In this document: piece after piece, positions 47,373 through 60,109 of the stretch
Layout of the letters: the number at the start of each line of letters is the position of its first letter
Position numbering within the stretch: position 1 is the first letter of the stretch
Assembly (NCBI RefSeq): GCF_026914265.1
Contig: NC_069131.1
Coordinates: 9,254,001-9,318,000, forward strand
Origin: Mya arenaria
Taxonomy: Eukaryota > Mollusca > Bivalvia > Myida > Myidae
Length of the DNA stretch: 64,000 nucleotides
Direction: 5' to 3'
Notes under the pieces: model-generated
What the model was told of the DNA's origin: nothing
Seen by the model: only the letters and a program-made list of their open reading frames with translations
The model's database searches: none
Program-made: the position numbers and the translations under genes

Positions 47373-50300
47373 ATGGACAAAAAGATGAAACGACCGCTAC
47401 GAATAAAGATTATTAGCATGGGAAATGCTGAAGTTGGAAAGGTAAATCCTTCATGTACAAATTGTTTCATCGCCATTTTCATAATCATTATGGTCGGGAT
47501 AGCTGCAATAACGCGCATTAAGGGAACTTTTTTTAACATTTAGATATTCATTTTGTTCCCTTACTGGCTGAGGTCACAAATCCTAACACTTTTGGAGTTT
47601 TTGTATAACTATCTTGGAGAGTTTTTGTTGTAGTAAGTTAAAATTTCGTATGATAAATTGATTTTGGTTAATGTGACAACATCTGTCAAAGTTCAGATTT
47701 ACGATATATCATTTTTATGTAGAAAATCATTCATTTTACATACAGTTAATCACACTTAAACTTTTACTATGGAGGGCACAAATACTGAACTGGCAAATAC
47801 TTGAAAAGCGAAAATACATGGTCATATATTACAATTATATTTAAAAAGTATGCTATATTGAATACATGTAAACACTAAGCTGCAAATTTATTCATTCTGC
47901 TGTTTTTCAAAACATGTGATTTAAATGTAAAGCGTTTCATTTTATAAATATCTTGAATGTAGCGGAACATAACTGCAAGGCCTCAAAGATGCACATGCGC
48001 CCTCTGATGTCATTCCACCATGTGCTACATTTTGATCTTTAAGTGTATTAGAACATTGAATGGCTTTTTAGAAAAATACTCAACACAACAAGATGAAACT
48101 TCACAAGTGTCACCAAGGCATGCCTCTGTATTGATCTAGGTCATCGCGAACACTGTAAACATACGCATGTTTTAACTTGCGTTTGGTATTTGTGCTCTGT
48201 TCGGAAATGTACCATCAGCCAGTAATGCCACAAAACGACTGATTCATACCAATGTAAAATATATTCTTTATCTTTAACTCCACAATATTTAATACGGCAT
48301 TGTTAAATAAGAACACAAAAAAGTAACACATAAATTATTTTTAGCAAGTACTTTTCTCTTATTACACTTTGTGTTTCATTAAACACTCGATATTCTTAGT
48401 GCCGGGATATGTCATTCTTGGCAAGGAAAACAACAAGTTGGATATGGACGTGTAGAGTTGCCAAAACAAAAAAAGTAAAAAACTCTGAACCGGCTGTGCA
48501 CACCTTTAAATTCATGAAACATAACCATCTGATCCCAATTGCCGCTTCTATTTCATAAAATGAGCTTTTAACCGTAGAAAACATTATCAATAACAAAATA
48601 TATTTCAGTAAAGTGTTATCTAATATGCGTATATAAAATGGAAGAGGCAATTGAAATTAACTGGTTACGTTTCATGAACTAAAATGCGTGCTTTAAGCGT
48701 ATATAAAATGGAAGAGCCAATTGGAATCAACTGGTAACATTTCATGAATTAAAATGTGTGCTTTCTACATGTTCAATCAGCATAATAACCAGGCAAAAAG
48801 TTGTTTTGTGTACTACCTTATCAAATTTTGTGACAGCTTTTTAAAAAAATTGTCAAGGTGGATTAAAAACATGACCTGCTGCCCATTCATGCAGACGAGT
48901 TGGAGTTTCTAATTGCCTGACAGCATTTTACTCCCCTGCCAGTGAGTGGGTTATTTCTAAGACTGGATATGACTGAGGATGAAATCACAGTACTCGTGAG
49001 AGTTTAAAATAATCTATATAGACATAAAAGGAAGTTTCCAATCCATGGGAAATAGCCTAGGTCCATGACCAAGCCAATCATAAAGTTTGTCATAAAAAAA
49101 CAAAGACCTTCCTTAAACATGTCTTTATTGTTTAAAACTCATAACCGGAATATGCACAGACTTAAATCAGTCCGTCTTTTCTCGTCTTATATTAAATTTT
49201 GATGATTATTTTTTCCTGAAGAAACCTTTAGGTTCCATAATGTGTCTGATGTCATTATAAACTTCAAGTAGCTTCAGACATCTAAAAAATCAGGACCAAT
49301 AGCGGCGTGTAAAATCACTGAACTATGACTATGGACTTCGAAAGTAGGGAAATATCAAACATTGTAGACTCCTGGCATCTAATTATATGAACTCACTCTA
49401 GGCCCACTGACTACTACTTCTACATGTCACTTTTACACATACTTTTTACAACAGCTAAATATCACTAGATCAACTGATTCAATAACAAAAGGTTATTTCG
49501 GTGATAGGTTTTTTACAAATTACTTCTCTGTGACTTGATCATAATTCAACTTATTAGAATCATGTTCCCATTGAACGATTGTTGGAAAAAATAGTCTATG
49601 ATTGTTGCCTTTGGTCTGTATGTGCAATGGATATAAATCTGACTGAGATTTGTTCAAATATTATTTACTTCACATTTTTTGTTTTGCAGAGTTGCATCAT
49701 CAAAAGGTATTGTGAAAAACGATTTGTCCACAAGTATCTAGCTACAATTGGAATTGACTATGGAGTTTCAAAGTAAGTATGATATATTTATCTATGTGAT
49801 AAACATTGTAGAACAGTGCGTTATTTAAAACAGTTTGGGGATGATACTCGCCACCATTCCCTATGCTTCAGACAATTTCATGAGTGAAAATGATTCATTA
49901 TGTAACAAACAACTCTCAAATTGAGTTTTTGTTTTGAAACCAAATGAAGGGAAAATAAATTTTAACAATTAAACCCACGCAGAAGGAAGAATTGATTAAG
50001 TTATATTAAAGAAACATACATACAGTATTTTTCATGCAATGTTTATATCTTATAGCATTAATGTGGATTTATCTTTATTTTTGTAATATAAAATCGTAAT
50101 TCCTTAATTTGGTCAAAATAGTGGGGTTATAAATGCTGGTGCATTTTAGATGATGATATATGCTGGGATAACACAGTATAGATTTATATATAGTATGTGT
50201 AAGTAATACATTTTATCACAATCTAGAGGTTTTACTGTAGTTATTCTTTTTCAGGGTCACAATACAAAATAGAGATGTGAAAGTGAATATTTTTGACATG

Positions 50301-52902
50301 GCTGGGCATCCCATATTTTATGAGGTAGGTGTACACAATTTTGTTTTTATACCTTGAAAATTCAAATATATGGCAGTGGTCAAAATGAGCACAAGCCTGC
50401 GAGCCCAGAACTGGTCAAATGCTTTCAGCTTGCTCATAGTCTTGATTCTCTTGAATTCATATAGCAGTGCTTGTTGAACATTTTTTGTACCAAGCACTAG
50501 TGTAGAATGTGGGCTTGTTTATGCAAAAGTCTAATTTGATGACTAGTATGATGTAGTTGAACTGCTATAATACCTTTATTATGTTGCAATAACTTGAACA
50601 TTTATGTTACCGGTTTTATGTGTTCAATTTAATATAAAACTGTGTCTTCTAATTTTGGTTCTAAGTCAATATTTATCAATCATATTTTGATACCTATTTA
50701 GTTAGTATTTATCAATCATATAGGGTTTTAGCAAAATAGTTCTGGAAGGGTGTTTATCCAGTCCTCTTTATTTTGCCATTCTGCCGTTAAAGAGACCAGC
50801 AAATGCACCCTTCTGCCTTCATAGAATTAAATGCTTAATACTGTCAAATATTTGTTTGTTTTGATTAAAACTTGTGCACAGTTGAAACCTAAAAGTGCTT
50901 CAATTAAACACTATTCCTACCATTTCTTTTCAAATTCATCATGTTAAAAATATTCAGTCAGATACATACATTGTGCATTTTTCCACCCTAGCACCCCATT
51001 CCTCTTGCAAAAGGGCACATTGTATGTATACATGTGATTGTGAATATTCCTCTTTCCGGTCCTTTTTCCTCACCCTGAAAAACTGGCTTATACGGCAATC
51101 ACATTTTGTACATTACATTTCTTTGATGATAGCAACCATATTTTTTTCTCTCTTGTTTCAGCACATAAAACAATTTGTTTATTATTTACCTACATGTTAG
51201 GATGTACATTTCCTTATGCCCTCTTGTCAGTTTTAAAATAGTGTCATATAAATATGATCATATGTCACTGTACTTGTGCTTTTATGCAGGTAAGGAACGA
51301 GTTCTACAAGGACACACAGGGAGCTATCCTTGTGTACGATGTTGCTGATCGTGCCAGTTTTGAGTCCCTTGACCACTGGCTACTGGAGATGCAGAATGAG
51401 ATTGGAAACCAGGCTGACCACGACAATGTCGTTATTTGTGTCTGCGCTAACAAGGTGAGCTACAAATCATATTCAATGGCATGGAAATCATGTTATTCTT
51501 GAAAGATTGGGTCCAATTTATTGCAATATGTTAATGTGAATATCATTTGGGGAGGACTTTCAAAAGCTTAAAAGCCAATTTTTGCTAATCGTCAGGATCA
51601 TGTCAACATTAATAAGCCATAAGGCATGTACAGGTATAGCTTTTTACCATCTTATCAATTTATGGCTTTAAGGCCCTTATTGTTTCTGGTATTTGTACTT
51701 TACTTGAAGACGTCTTAAAACAAGAAGAATGTATCAGTCAGCAACTGATGAAAACATTATGAGTAAATAGAAACTAATTCACTGAAAACAATTTTAATAG
51801 ACTGACAAAAAAAGACAAGTAGATGAGACAGAGGGTCGCCTGTGGGCTGACAGTCGAGGGTTCCAGTACTTCGAGACCTCGGCACTCAATGGGGATGGAG
51901 TTAATGAAATGTTTCAGGTACTGTACAACTGTTATGATTTACTCACTGAAAAAAATATTGAAGTGCATATTGTTTTGTTACTGAAGTAACCATATATCAA
52001 AAAAATTACTGTTACTTAATGATGTTAAACTATGTTATTCTGTGGTTTTAAGTAGAGGAGTGACCTGGCAGTTTTTCAAAATACATATCAATAACCATAA
52101 ACTTGTTAATTGTACAGATGTCCCAATTCCATTCACAGGCATTATTCGAGGGTGTAGTGACAGCCATTGAAAACGGAGGGAAGCGAGTGCCGATCGTGAC
52201 CCAGCTTGGCTACACTCGAGAACAGATAGACGCCATACAGAGGCTCAAGAATGCCAAGAGTGACTTTGACAGACTCGGGCTGAGGGAAGGGGCAAGCAAG
52301 TATGTAGCATGCTTGTTTTTATTGATTTTGTGAGACTGTGGTAACAGTTATTGTATTTAATTATATGTTCAGTCATGAGAGTGAATAAAGTAAAAAAAAA
52401 TAGACTCAGGCTGAGGGAAGGGGCAAGCAAGTATGTAGCATGCTTGTTTTTATTGATTTTGTGAGACTGTGGTAACAGTTATTGTATTGAATTATATGTT
52501 CAGTAATGAGAGTGAATAAAGTAAAAAAAATAGTGATGAAATGTATGTAAAGCAATGATGAGTGATTGTAAATTAAGATTTTTTGTAAAATAGATATAAT
52601 TAAATGCTGTGAAAATATATTATTACATTATATGTGTATTTCTAATTTGCACTGATTTTACATGATTGATTTCAATAATATTTTTTAAACTATTTTGTAA
52701 TGTAGACAAACTCATGATTAACCAAAAGGATATTTGAGATTGTAATCAGCTGCAACATTCATTTTCTAGGGATGAGGTTAACAAAGCTTACAAACGTCTG
52801 GCTGTTCTGCTCCACCCGGATAAGAATGTTGCTCCTGGTAGTGAAGAAGCCTTCAAGATTTTGCTTGCCTCTCGTACAGCGCTGCTCAAACGATGCTCCT
52901 GA
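47373..52902 (+). CDS. DNAJC27: DNAJC27: Rab-like GTPase with C-terminal J domain, 265 aa, 7 exons
   Basis: Exons: 47373-47441, 49690-49772, 50255-50324, 51290-51454, 51801-51917, 52139-52299 and 52770-52902. Phases close over 798 nt. The GTPase part has SMGNAEVGKSCIIKRY (P-loop), then YLATIGIDYG (switch I), FDMAGHPIFYE in place of the usual DTAGQE, CANK instead of NKxD, and ETSAL. Residues about 223-265 are a shortened J domain with DEVNKAYKRLAVLLHPDKN, which keeps HPD. This matches animal DNAJC27 (RBJ), 273 residues in human, linked to MEK/ERK signalling and nuclear localisation. The missing C-terminal prenylation cysteines and the modified switch II are family traits, not damage. A 131-bp tandem duplication lies across the end of exon 6. 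Confidence 0.95.
48627..48766 (+). repeat. Tandem duplication, 70-bp unit, two copies
   Basis: GCGTATATAAAATGGAAGAG starts at 48627 and again at 48697. The units share ACTGGT, TTTCATGAA and AAAATG.GTGCTTT in order, with about ten differences. It lies in intron 1 of DNAJC27. Confidence 0.7.
52272..52533 (+). repeat. 131-bp tandem duplication across the DNAJC27 exon 6 donor
   Basis: Unit 1 (52272-52402) covers the last 28 bases of exon 6, its donor AA/GTATGT and the start of intron 6. Unit 2 (52403-52533) repeats them with about four substitutions and one indel, including the coding bases and an intact second donor. The duplication must be recent. It leaves the first donor usable. Confidence 0.9.
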
Positions 52903-54136
52903 TTAAACATAAGCCTTACATTTAAATCATCTTCTGAAAAACGCTGTGATAGTTGTATTTATTTATTTATACATATACATACATAAATGTATTTCTACAA
53001 ATACATTTGTAAATTTTTTCTTAACGTTGAACGTAATTGTACTACAAAGTTAAAAAAATATGAAAAAGAAGATAACTATTTTACCTATAGATGACAACAA
53101 GTTTTTAATGTATTTAACAAACTAGAATATTTGCCTTCTAATAGGGGCAATGAAAAACTGTTTATTATTATTTTGAATTTAAGCTAGCGACCATATTTCA
53201 TCATGACTTTTAGTGGGTATTTTTGTTGTCAGCCCCGTGAAATATAAAATTGTTATTGCATAATAGTTTACAAATGAAACATTAGCGTCGTAAATGAACA
53301 ATTTAAGTTTTGTCTGCATGTAAATGTGTTCAACAGATGGCTTTGAATGAAAAAGATTTACAAAGTAACAACAACACCTTAGGTTGAAGGGATAACACTG
53401 TATACACAAATGATATCTGTGATGCATATCTGACAGTAGTATTAAGCAACTTGCCCCAATTACTCAAAAAATTCTTAAGTCCCTTTTAATGGGCTTAAGC
53501 TGATAAGCTAGTTTGGGTATATTTTGTGTAATACTTATGTCTTTAAGTCTTTTTAAACTTAATGAGTTATCTTTATGATATTCACAATAAGCAATTTTTA
53601 TGTATCAAAATCAAATTACTTAAGTACCATATGTATTTTGGCTAAATGATATCAGCTACTTATGCCTGTTAAGCTGAAGAAGTTTCGAGAAATTGGGGAC
53701 ATGTTTCAATTGTATACTTAAATATTCATTACAAATATCATACAAATATTCATGGATTTGCATGTTGTGTTATTAAATGTTTTTTGTCTGATCTATATAT
53801 ACTTGCACATTATCATTATCATTACATGTGTTAACTTTGGATGTAATTTGATCTACAGCGTTTAATGATGTGTATGAATTTTGCATTATGGTGGTGAGTG
53901 GGCATCTGGTCAGTTGTCATACCACAGTGCTTTAGAACATGTCCTCATATTATCGCAACAGCAAGAGAAAATCAAAAAAATCTGAACAGATACTCTACAT
54001 ACAAATTTATGGATCCCTCTATCATTATGATATAATCACAAATCAATATGAACTATAATTAATTTGATCAAAATGTTTAATTGTCAAGTTATGTTAATTT
54101 AATAGTTGTAAAATGACATTGAGGCAAGTTCATTCA
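52903..54136. other. DNAJC27 3' flank, AT-rich, no gene seen
   Basis: It presumably contains the DNAJC27 3' untranslated region. No AATAAA lies close to the stop codon, and the first clear ones are beyond 54450. No repeat family was recognised. Confidence 0.35.
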
Positions 54137-54344
54137 GTGACCACATATAATTTTGATATCTTGTGACCACATATAATTTTGATATCTTGTGACAACATAT
54201 AATTTAGATATCTTGTGACTACATATAAATTTAATATATTGTGACCACATATAGTTTAGATATCTTGTGACCACATATAAATTTGATATCTTGTGACCAC
54301 ATATAATTTTGATATCTTGTGACCACATATAATTTTGGTATCAT
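54137..54344 (+). repeat. 26-bp tandem repeat, eight copies
   Basis: The unit is GTGACCACATATAATTTTGA followed by TATCTT, repeated eight times with a few substitutions (GTGACAACAT, GTGACTACAT, AATTTAATATATT). The minus-strand frame of 64 codons across it is an artefact. Confidence 0.9.
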
Positions 54345-55104
54345 TGGCAAAGATGTTGCTTACAGATTACTATTATGTAAAGTAAATGACTGAAAATATA
54401 TAAATTATTATGTTATTGGAGGTTGTATATTGTTCATAATTTCAACTGAAATTGCAAATGAAATAAATACATATAATACATTCATGTATTCACTGAAATA
54501 AAACACATCAAGAATATTACTTCATAGCATAATACACTGCCATTAGATGTGATTGCATTGTTTGTAACATTTCTAGAAAATGGATACAATTCAGTCATTA
54601 GAAACCTTAATAATACATGTATGTAACATTGTTTTTTATCAGATATTGTTTGTTTATGGTTGGTTATATCTTTAAAGTGATGTGTTTTATTGTTAAAATG
54701 TCTTTGCTTGTGTTTGAAAATTTGTGTTATGAACTATTTCTTAATTGTCAATATGTAGCGATAGAGGGGTCTGGGGGTATGATAATAACAACATGATATG
54801 GCATTAAATAATATGTTATTTAACAGGCAGGTTAGAATGCTTTAACTTACCTATGAGTACCGTCCATTGTTTTTATTTATTTAGGGTGTATATATTTATG
54901 CTACTGCAACATTGTAATTTATTTTAATAAAATATTTTTACACACACTGTAACTTATTTCTATGGAATCTATAATCATAAAATTTCAAAGCAGATTTATT
55001 TGTTAATATAAAAAGAGAAATAGACAAGGGATTGCAGGGGCTCGCTCATATTTTGGGGCAAAATACTAGTTTTCCCAGTAATGCATCTGAAAACATCCTT
55101 TTTT

Positions 55105-56085
55105 AGCTCCACTGGCCGAAGGCCATGGAGCTTATGTCGTCACAGATTGTCCGTCGTGAGTGCGTGCGTGCGTGCGTAAACTTTTTCTTTAAACGACATC
55201 TCCTCTGAAACTGATAAGCGGATTTTGACAAAACTTCACAGGAATGTTCCTTTGGTGGTCCTTTACCAAAATTGCTCAAATGGTTCCGGTCCATTACACA
55301 ATATGGCCGCCAGAGCTAAAAATAGCAAAATCTTTAAACAACATCTCCTCTGAAACGGTTCGGCAGATTTTGATGAAACTTGACAGTAATGTTCCTTGGG
55401 TGGTCCTTTATTAAAATTGCTCAAATGGTTCTGGTCCATTGCACAATATGGCCGCCACAGCTAAAAATAGCAAAATCTTTAAACGACATCTCCTCTGAAA
55501 CGGATAGGCAGATTTTGATGAAACTTGACAGAATTGTTCCTTGGGTGGTCCTTAACCAAAATTGCTCAAATGGTTCCGGTCCGCTGCACAACATGGCTGC
55601 CAGGGCAAAAAAATAGAAAAACCTTTAAAGAACATCTTCTCAGAAACCGATGATCAGATTTTGATGAAACTTAACAGAAATGTTCCTTGGATGGTCCTTT
55701 ATCAAATTTGCTTCAATGGTTTCGGTCCACTGCACAAGATGGCCCCCAGAGGTAAAAATAGAAAAACCTTTAAACGACTTCTCCTCAGAAACCGATGATC
55801 GTATTGCAATGAAACTTGACAGAAATGTTACTTGGGTAGTCCTTAACCAAAATAGCCCAAACAGTTCTGGTCTGCTGCACAACATGGGCACCAGAGCTAA
55901 GAATAGAAAAAAACGTTAAACTACATCTTCTCAGAAACCGATTATCAGATTTTGATGAAACTTTACATAAATGTTCATCGGGATGCCCTTTAACCAAAAT
56001 TGCCCAAATGGTTCCGGTCCGCTGCACAACATGGCTGCGAGAGTTAAAAATAGAAAAACCTTTAAGGACTTCTCGTCCGCAGTCT
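55105..56085 (+). repeat. Tandem array, about 145-bp unit, six copies, with AGCTCCACTGGCC head
   Basis: It starts TTTTTAGCTCCACTGGCCGA, has a GTGCGTGCGTGCGTGCGT stretch, then monomers beginning AAACGACATCTCCTCTGAAA at about 55191, 55336, 55480, 55625, 55772 and 55916. Each monomer contains TTTTGATGAAACTTGACAG, TGGTCCTT..CCAAAATTGC and ATGGCCGCCAGAGCTAAAAA. Several short frames here on both strands are monomer by-products. The head is a molluscan-type repeat. Confidence 0.85.
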
Positions 56086-56774
56086 TCACGAAAAACATTT
56101 TAACCTACTAGCCAGTTGGACTAGCATAATGGCATATTTTACTAGTCCGAATGACAATCTAGTAGTCCGACTATTTTGCCACATTATAAAACTGTATGCT
56201 TGAGGTAAATACCTATTTCAATTGAGCAGCTTGCAGTTTGAGTAAACATTTCTTTATTATGATGCTCATGCAGTGATAGGGAGTGACATCCTTCTGTTGG
56301 GAATAGTGCTCCTTGTTTTTCAGAACCTATGGGTACTATGTAAAAACAAAAGGCATCTTGCTTGAATAGACTGTAATAATATCAACATGGTTAGAAAAGA
56401 AATGCCATGCTTTAATAGCTTTGATTACATTTTACTACTGAATTACCTCCCTTTAATAGAAAAAAAAATAATGTCTTAATTTTTCACGTATATCATCTTT
56501 AAATAATTTTTAAACAATAATAATTTATGAGTAAACATATAAGCATAAAGTTCTCACAAAAAGATCAATTTAAAAACCTTACATTTATACATAGGAAAGT
56601 ATATATAGACTGAACATTAATTTTCGTTTAAGTGACATTCTGAAAGTTTATGAAACAGCTATTTTTAGTAACTTAAATGGCCGAAAAGTGTAAGTGAAAC
56701 ACCAAGTCGATTCTATCTCGTCAGTTCTTGTTCAGGTTAGATATTTGCTTCATAATCTATTCAGATTAAATGTT

Positions 56775-57140
56775 AACCGATGATCAGATTTTGATGAAAC
56801 TTGACAGAAATGTTCCTTGGGTGGTCACTAACCAAAATTTGTTAAATGGTTCCAGTCCACTGCACACCATGGCTGCCAGAGCTAAAAAATAAAAAAACTT
56901 TATACGACTTGTCGTCGAACCCGATGACCTTTTTTCGATAAAACTTGACAGAAATGTTTGTTTGGTGCTCCTTTACTCAAATTGCCCAAATCATTTCGGT
57001 CCACTGCACAACATGGCAGCCAGAGCTATTAAAGTAAAAAAAAATATTTAAATAACTTCTCCTCAAAAATTGATGATTGTATTTCTATGAAACTTGACGA
57101 AAATGTTCGTTAGGTGGTCTTTGCTTGAACCTTTTGGCCA
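56775..57140 (+). repeat. Two further monomers of the 145-bp repeat
   Basis: TTTTGATGAAACTTGACAGA at about 56788, followed by the TGGTCACTAACCAAAATTTG and ATGGCTGCCAGAGCTAAAA blocks, continues the array family after about 690 bp of unrelated AT-rich sequence. These copies are more diverged than the first block. It ends near GAACCTTTTGGCCAGTGCAG, related in reverse to the CACTGGCC head, so the whole 55105-57145 interval may be one element. Confidence 0.65.
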
Positions 57141-57169
57141 GTGCAGAAAAAAATACAACAGAAGTATCA

Positions 57170-57330
57170 AAAAGTATATTTTTATTAGGCCGGTAAAGTC
57201 AAGAAAAAAGAAATCCGACGCCTTTACCACTAGGTCACAAGGATATTTTTACCTTATAACAATACATTGATAACATCACGTGATCATGTAAAAAAAAACA
57301 ATCACGCGACAACGAAATCGCTGAAAGCCG
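57170..57330 (-). repeat. tRNA-like SINE head (candidate)
   Basis: On the minus strand CCTTGTGACCTAGTGGTAAA then GGCGTCGGA resembles the A-box half of a tRNA-derived SINE. The B box is weak. Downstream sequence shares CATCACGTGAT..CAATCACGCG with the composite element at 4590-5190. Confidence 0.35.
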
Positions 57331-57479
57331 TTAGTAACGCTATTGAAAAGGGTGGTCTTAAACGACGATATTTGAGCATATATCAACATTTGCTGGAGGG
57401 TTATAGCTTTCAGTATCTCAGTTTTAACACCACTTATGATTTGCCACACTGTATTTCGTATTAAAAATGCATTTTACAA

Positions 57480-58067
57480 ACCATGAGCGAGTCCCTTAGA
57501 CAGTAATAGATAACACATTTTTTGTGTTATGGGATTTTAGGCGGGAAATATCGAGCCTGATATCCATTTCTTTTAAAGTGCACAGGTGCACTGAGTATTC
57601 GTGAACTGAACTATCCGAGACACGCCTGTGTGGTAGCCTATATTCACAACTAATGGAATCGCCTATCGGCCTCCAATACGTACCATGCTTAATTGTTAAA
57701 AACTGAACAGACATGACGTTATAATTTGATTTCCTGTCCTACTGAAAACACGTTCTAATGTGTTATAACTTTAACTTAGTATATCATTGTTTAAGAAGAT
57801 AAATCAATGGAATATATGATCGAGTGTATTCATTTAAAGCAAGGACTACGTGCATGACTGACAAATTTTACTCGTAACAGATGCCTCGCCGTGCACGTAT
57901 GTCGGTTGACCTTACTGTTGTTGGTGGATCAATAAATCCCAGCATTCAACCCTGACTTAAAACCGCTTTTTAATGTTAGTGATTCAGAAGTTTGAGTCGA
58001 GATCACGGTGCTGATATGCATCCCAAAGACAACATGTATTGAAAATTCGGCTTTTTCTCTTATTATG
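57480..58067. other. AT-rich interval with no recognised feature
   Basis: No exon or repeat family was identified between the SINE-like segment and the LINE fragment. Confidence 0.3.
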
Positions 58068-58850
58068 ACAGACATACATACAGACAGACAGACAGACAGC
58101 ATACAAATATGTAGAAAAAAAACACATAAAGACAAACTCAATAAATAATAAATGAGAAGGTGAACATGGCTTATAAATGTAATTAAGTATTGACATTGAG
58201 TAAGCTTGATCTTATTTTAAGATATTCTTTAACAAAGATATATAGTTTTATAAGTTCCGTGCTGTTAGTTGAACTGGATATATTTAAATACTGACGGCTT
58301 AACAAAATAGTATTTCTTTAAATATTTCCTTCTCAGAGCATCAGAATAAGAACAAATGCATATACATGTAAAGTGAAATTCATCTTCGATATCCAAAGAA
58401 TTACAGCATTGTCAATATCTTTCAGCTCTAGGTATGTTATTTCTGGCATATCTACCAGTTTGAATACGAAGTGGATAAACAGATAGACGTTATCGACTTA
58501 AGTAAAATCTTTAAGTATAATCTACACTTGAAAGCTTCAATGAATATATCTACATCAATATTTAGAACATTATCAAAGGCATGGCTAACGCCTTAATCAT
58601 CTAACATTTTTTTTTAACATTATAAACCCAATTGCGACAACCTTTAGTGTAATAATACACAGCTCGGTTATATACTGTTTCGATAATAATAAATTATTGG
58701 TAACAATATTGAACCAATGTTTTAATATATGTATGTATCTATGTAAATACAAAGGGTAACTGCCTAATTCCCCATATACACATGCATTGCAAGTATGAGT
58801 TCTAACTCTCAATAATATTTTACAAAATTTTAAGTTCGACTGACAGCCAA
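58068..58850 (-). mobile_element. 5'-truncated LINE, same family as the 29-34 kb element
   Basis: The minus strand encodes LKFCKILLRVRTHTCNACVY then GELGSYPLYLHRYIHILKHW, matching KFCKRLLRVKTNTCNATVYG of the long copy. It ends in a degraded Cys-His region (about 58400) and a GACA/TGTC-type tail at 58068-58101. Frame breaks are present. The junction near 58850 with unrelated sequence marks the truncation point. Confidence 0.75.
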
Positions 58851-59880
58851 TGGTTTCAAAACCTTTTAAAACTGACCAAACGGAATCCACTTGACGCGGC
58901 CTTGTGTTCACGGCCACCTTTACCATGGAGTTGTCACGTATACATGCAAAGTCGTTATAACTGCGGAGTTTCAACATGAAGTTGTTTACTAGTAACCATA
59001 TCCTGGGAAGTTACCATTATCACTTGACAAAACTAATTTTAAATGAAAAGACGGTGAGCATTGGCTAGGTAAAATTTCTGAAGACCTGAATGGAATTTAC
59101 CCAAAACAACACAAACCATAGTGGGCAGAACTGGCCCAACACAAAAGTTCGTGTGTACAGCTGGGCCACAGTGGCTTGATGACAAAGGCTCATTAAAGTC
59201 ACAATAAATAATTTCAACTAGCCAAAATTATATTTTATACATACTTGAACATGTATATAATCAATATAATACATTGCTATAAACATAAAATGAGATTTGA
59301 CAAAATTCAAAAATAACCTATACTGTATATGTAATATCATTTTTGCTCCCCCCCCCCCCCCCCGTCGGAAAAGTGTTGTGTAAGAAGCGATTTCCTGCAT
59401 TCTGGAGTATATGTGGAGGAATTAAATGCATAAAAATGTAAAAATGTTACATAAAGATATAACATTTCAACAGTTTAAGTGCTATAACTTTTGATACAGT
59501 TGAAGTTTATTCTAGACGGTTTACATAAATTTAGACAAAAAAAATGTGCATTTCGAAGAAATTTAGTGTCACAATCATACGAGGCTTTGTTACCAATACC
59601 ATAAATTAACCTACTTCTAAACGTCTCACATATCGTCACTTTAAATTTTGAATGCCAGTGCTATGCGATGGTGTCCCGTGTGGCGTCCCACAACTGAAGA
59701 ATTTGCGGTTCCAATACTTCTGCATCTAAAAATCAATACAATAGACATGTACATGTTCATTCAAGCTTTTATTTAACATGCAATATTTTCAATTCAAGAA
59801 TTCCTTATGGATAGAGCTAATGATAACGCTAACAATCAAGAAAAGAATCACAGTATTCACAAATATCTAATGTAAAATAG
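58851..59880. other. Interval with a C-run and no confident gene
   Basis: It contains a 17-base C run at 59347-59363 and one copy of a 56-bp segment (59512-59567) that reappears at 59967-60022. A possible minus-strand exon end at 59659-59725 was considered but not accepted. Confidence 0.3.
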
Positions 59881-59881
<1 letters not shown>

Positions 59882-59953
<72 letters not shown>

Positions 59954-60033
59954 TATATATATATTACTAGACGGTTTACATAAATTTAGACAAAAAAAAT
60001 GTGCATTTGGAAGAAATTTAGTATATATAATAA

Positions 60034-60108
<75 letters not shown>
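59882..60108. repeat. Two AT-dinucleotide microsatellites flanking a 56-bp duplicated segment
   Basis: (AT)n runs cover about 59882-59963 and 60040-60107. Between them, 59967-60022 is a copy of 59512-59567 with one difference (TTTGGAAG for TTTCGAAG). The 93-codon frame across the runs is an artefact. Confidence 0.9.
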
Positions 60109-60109
<1 letters not shown>

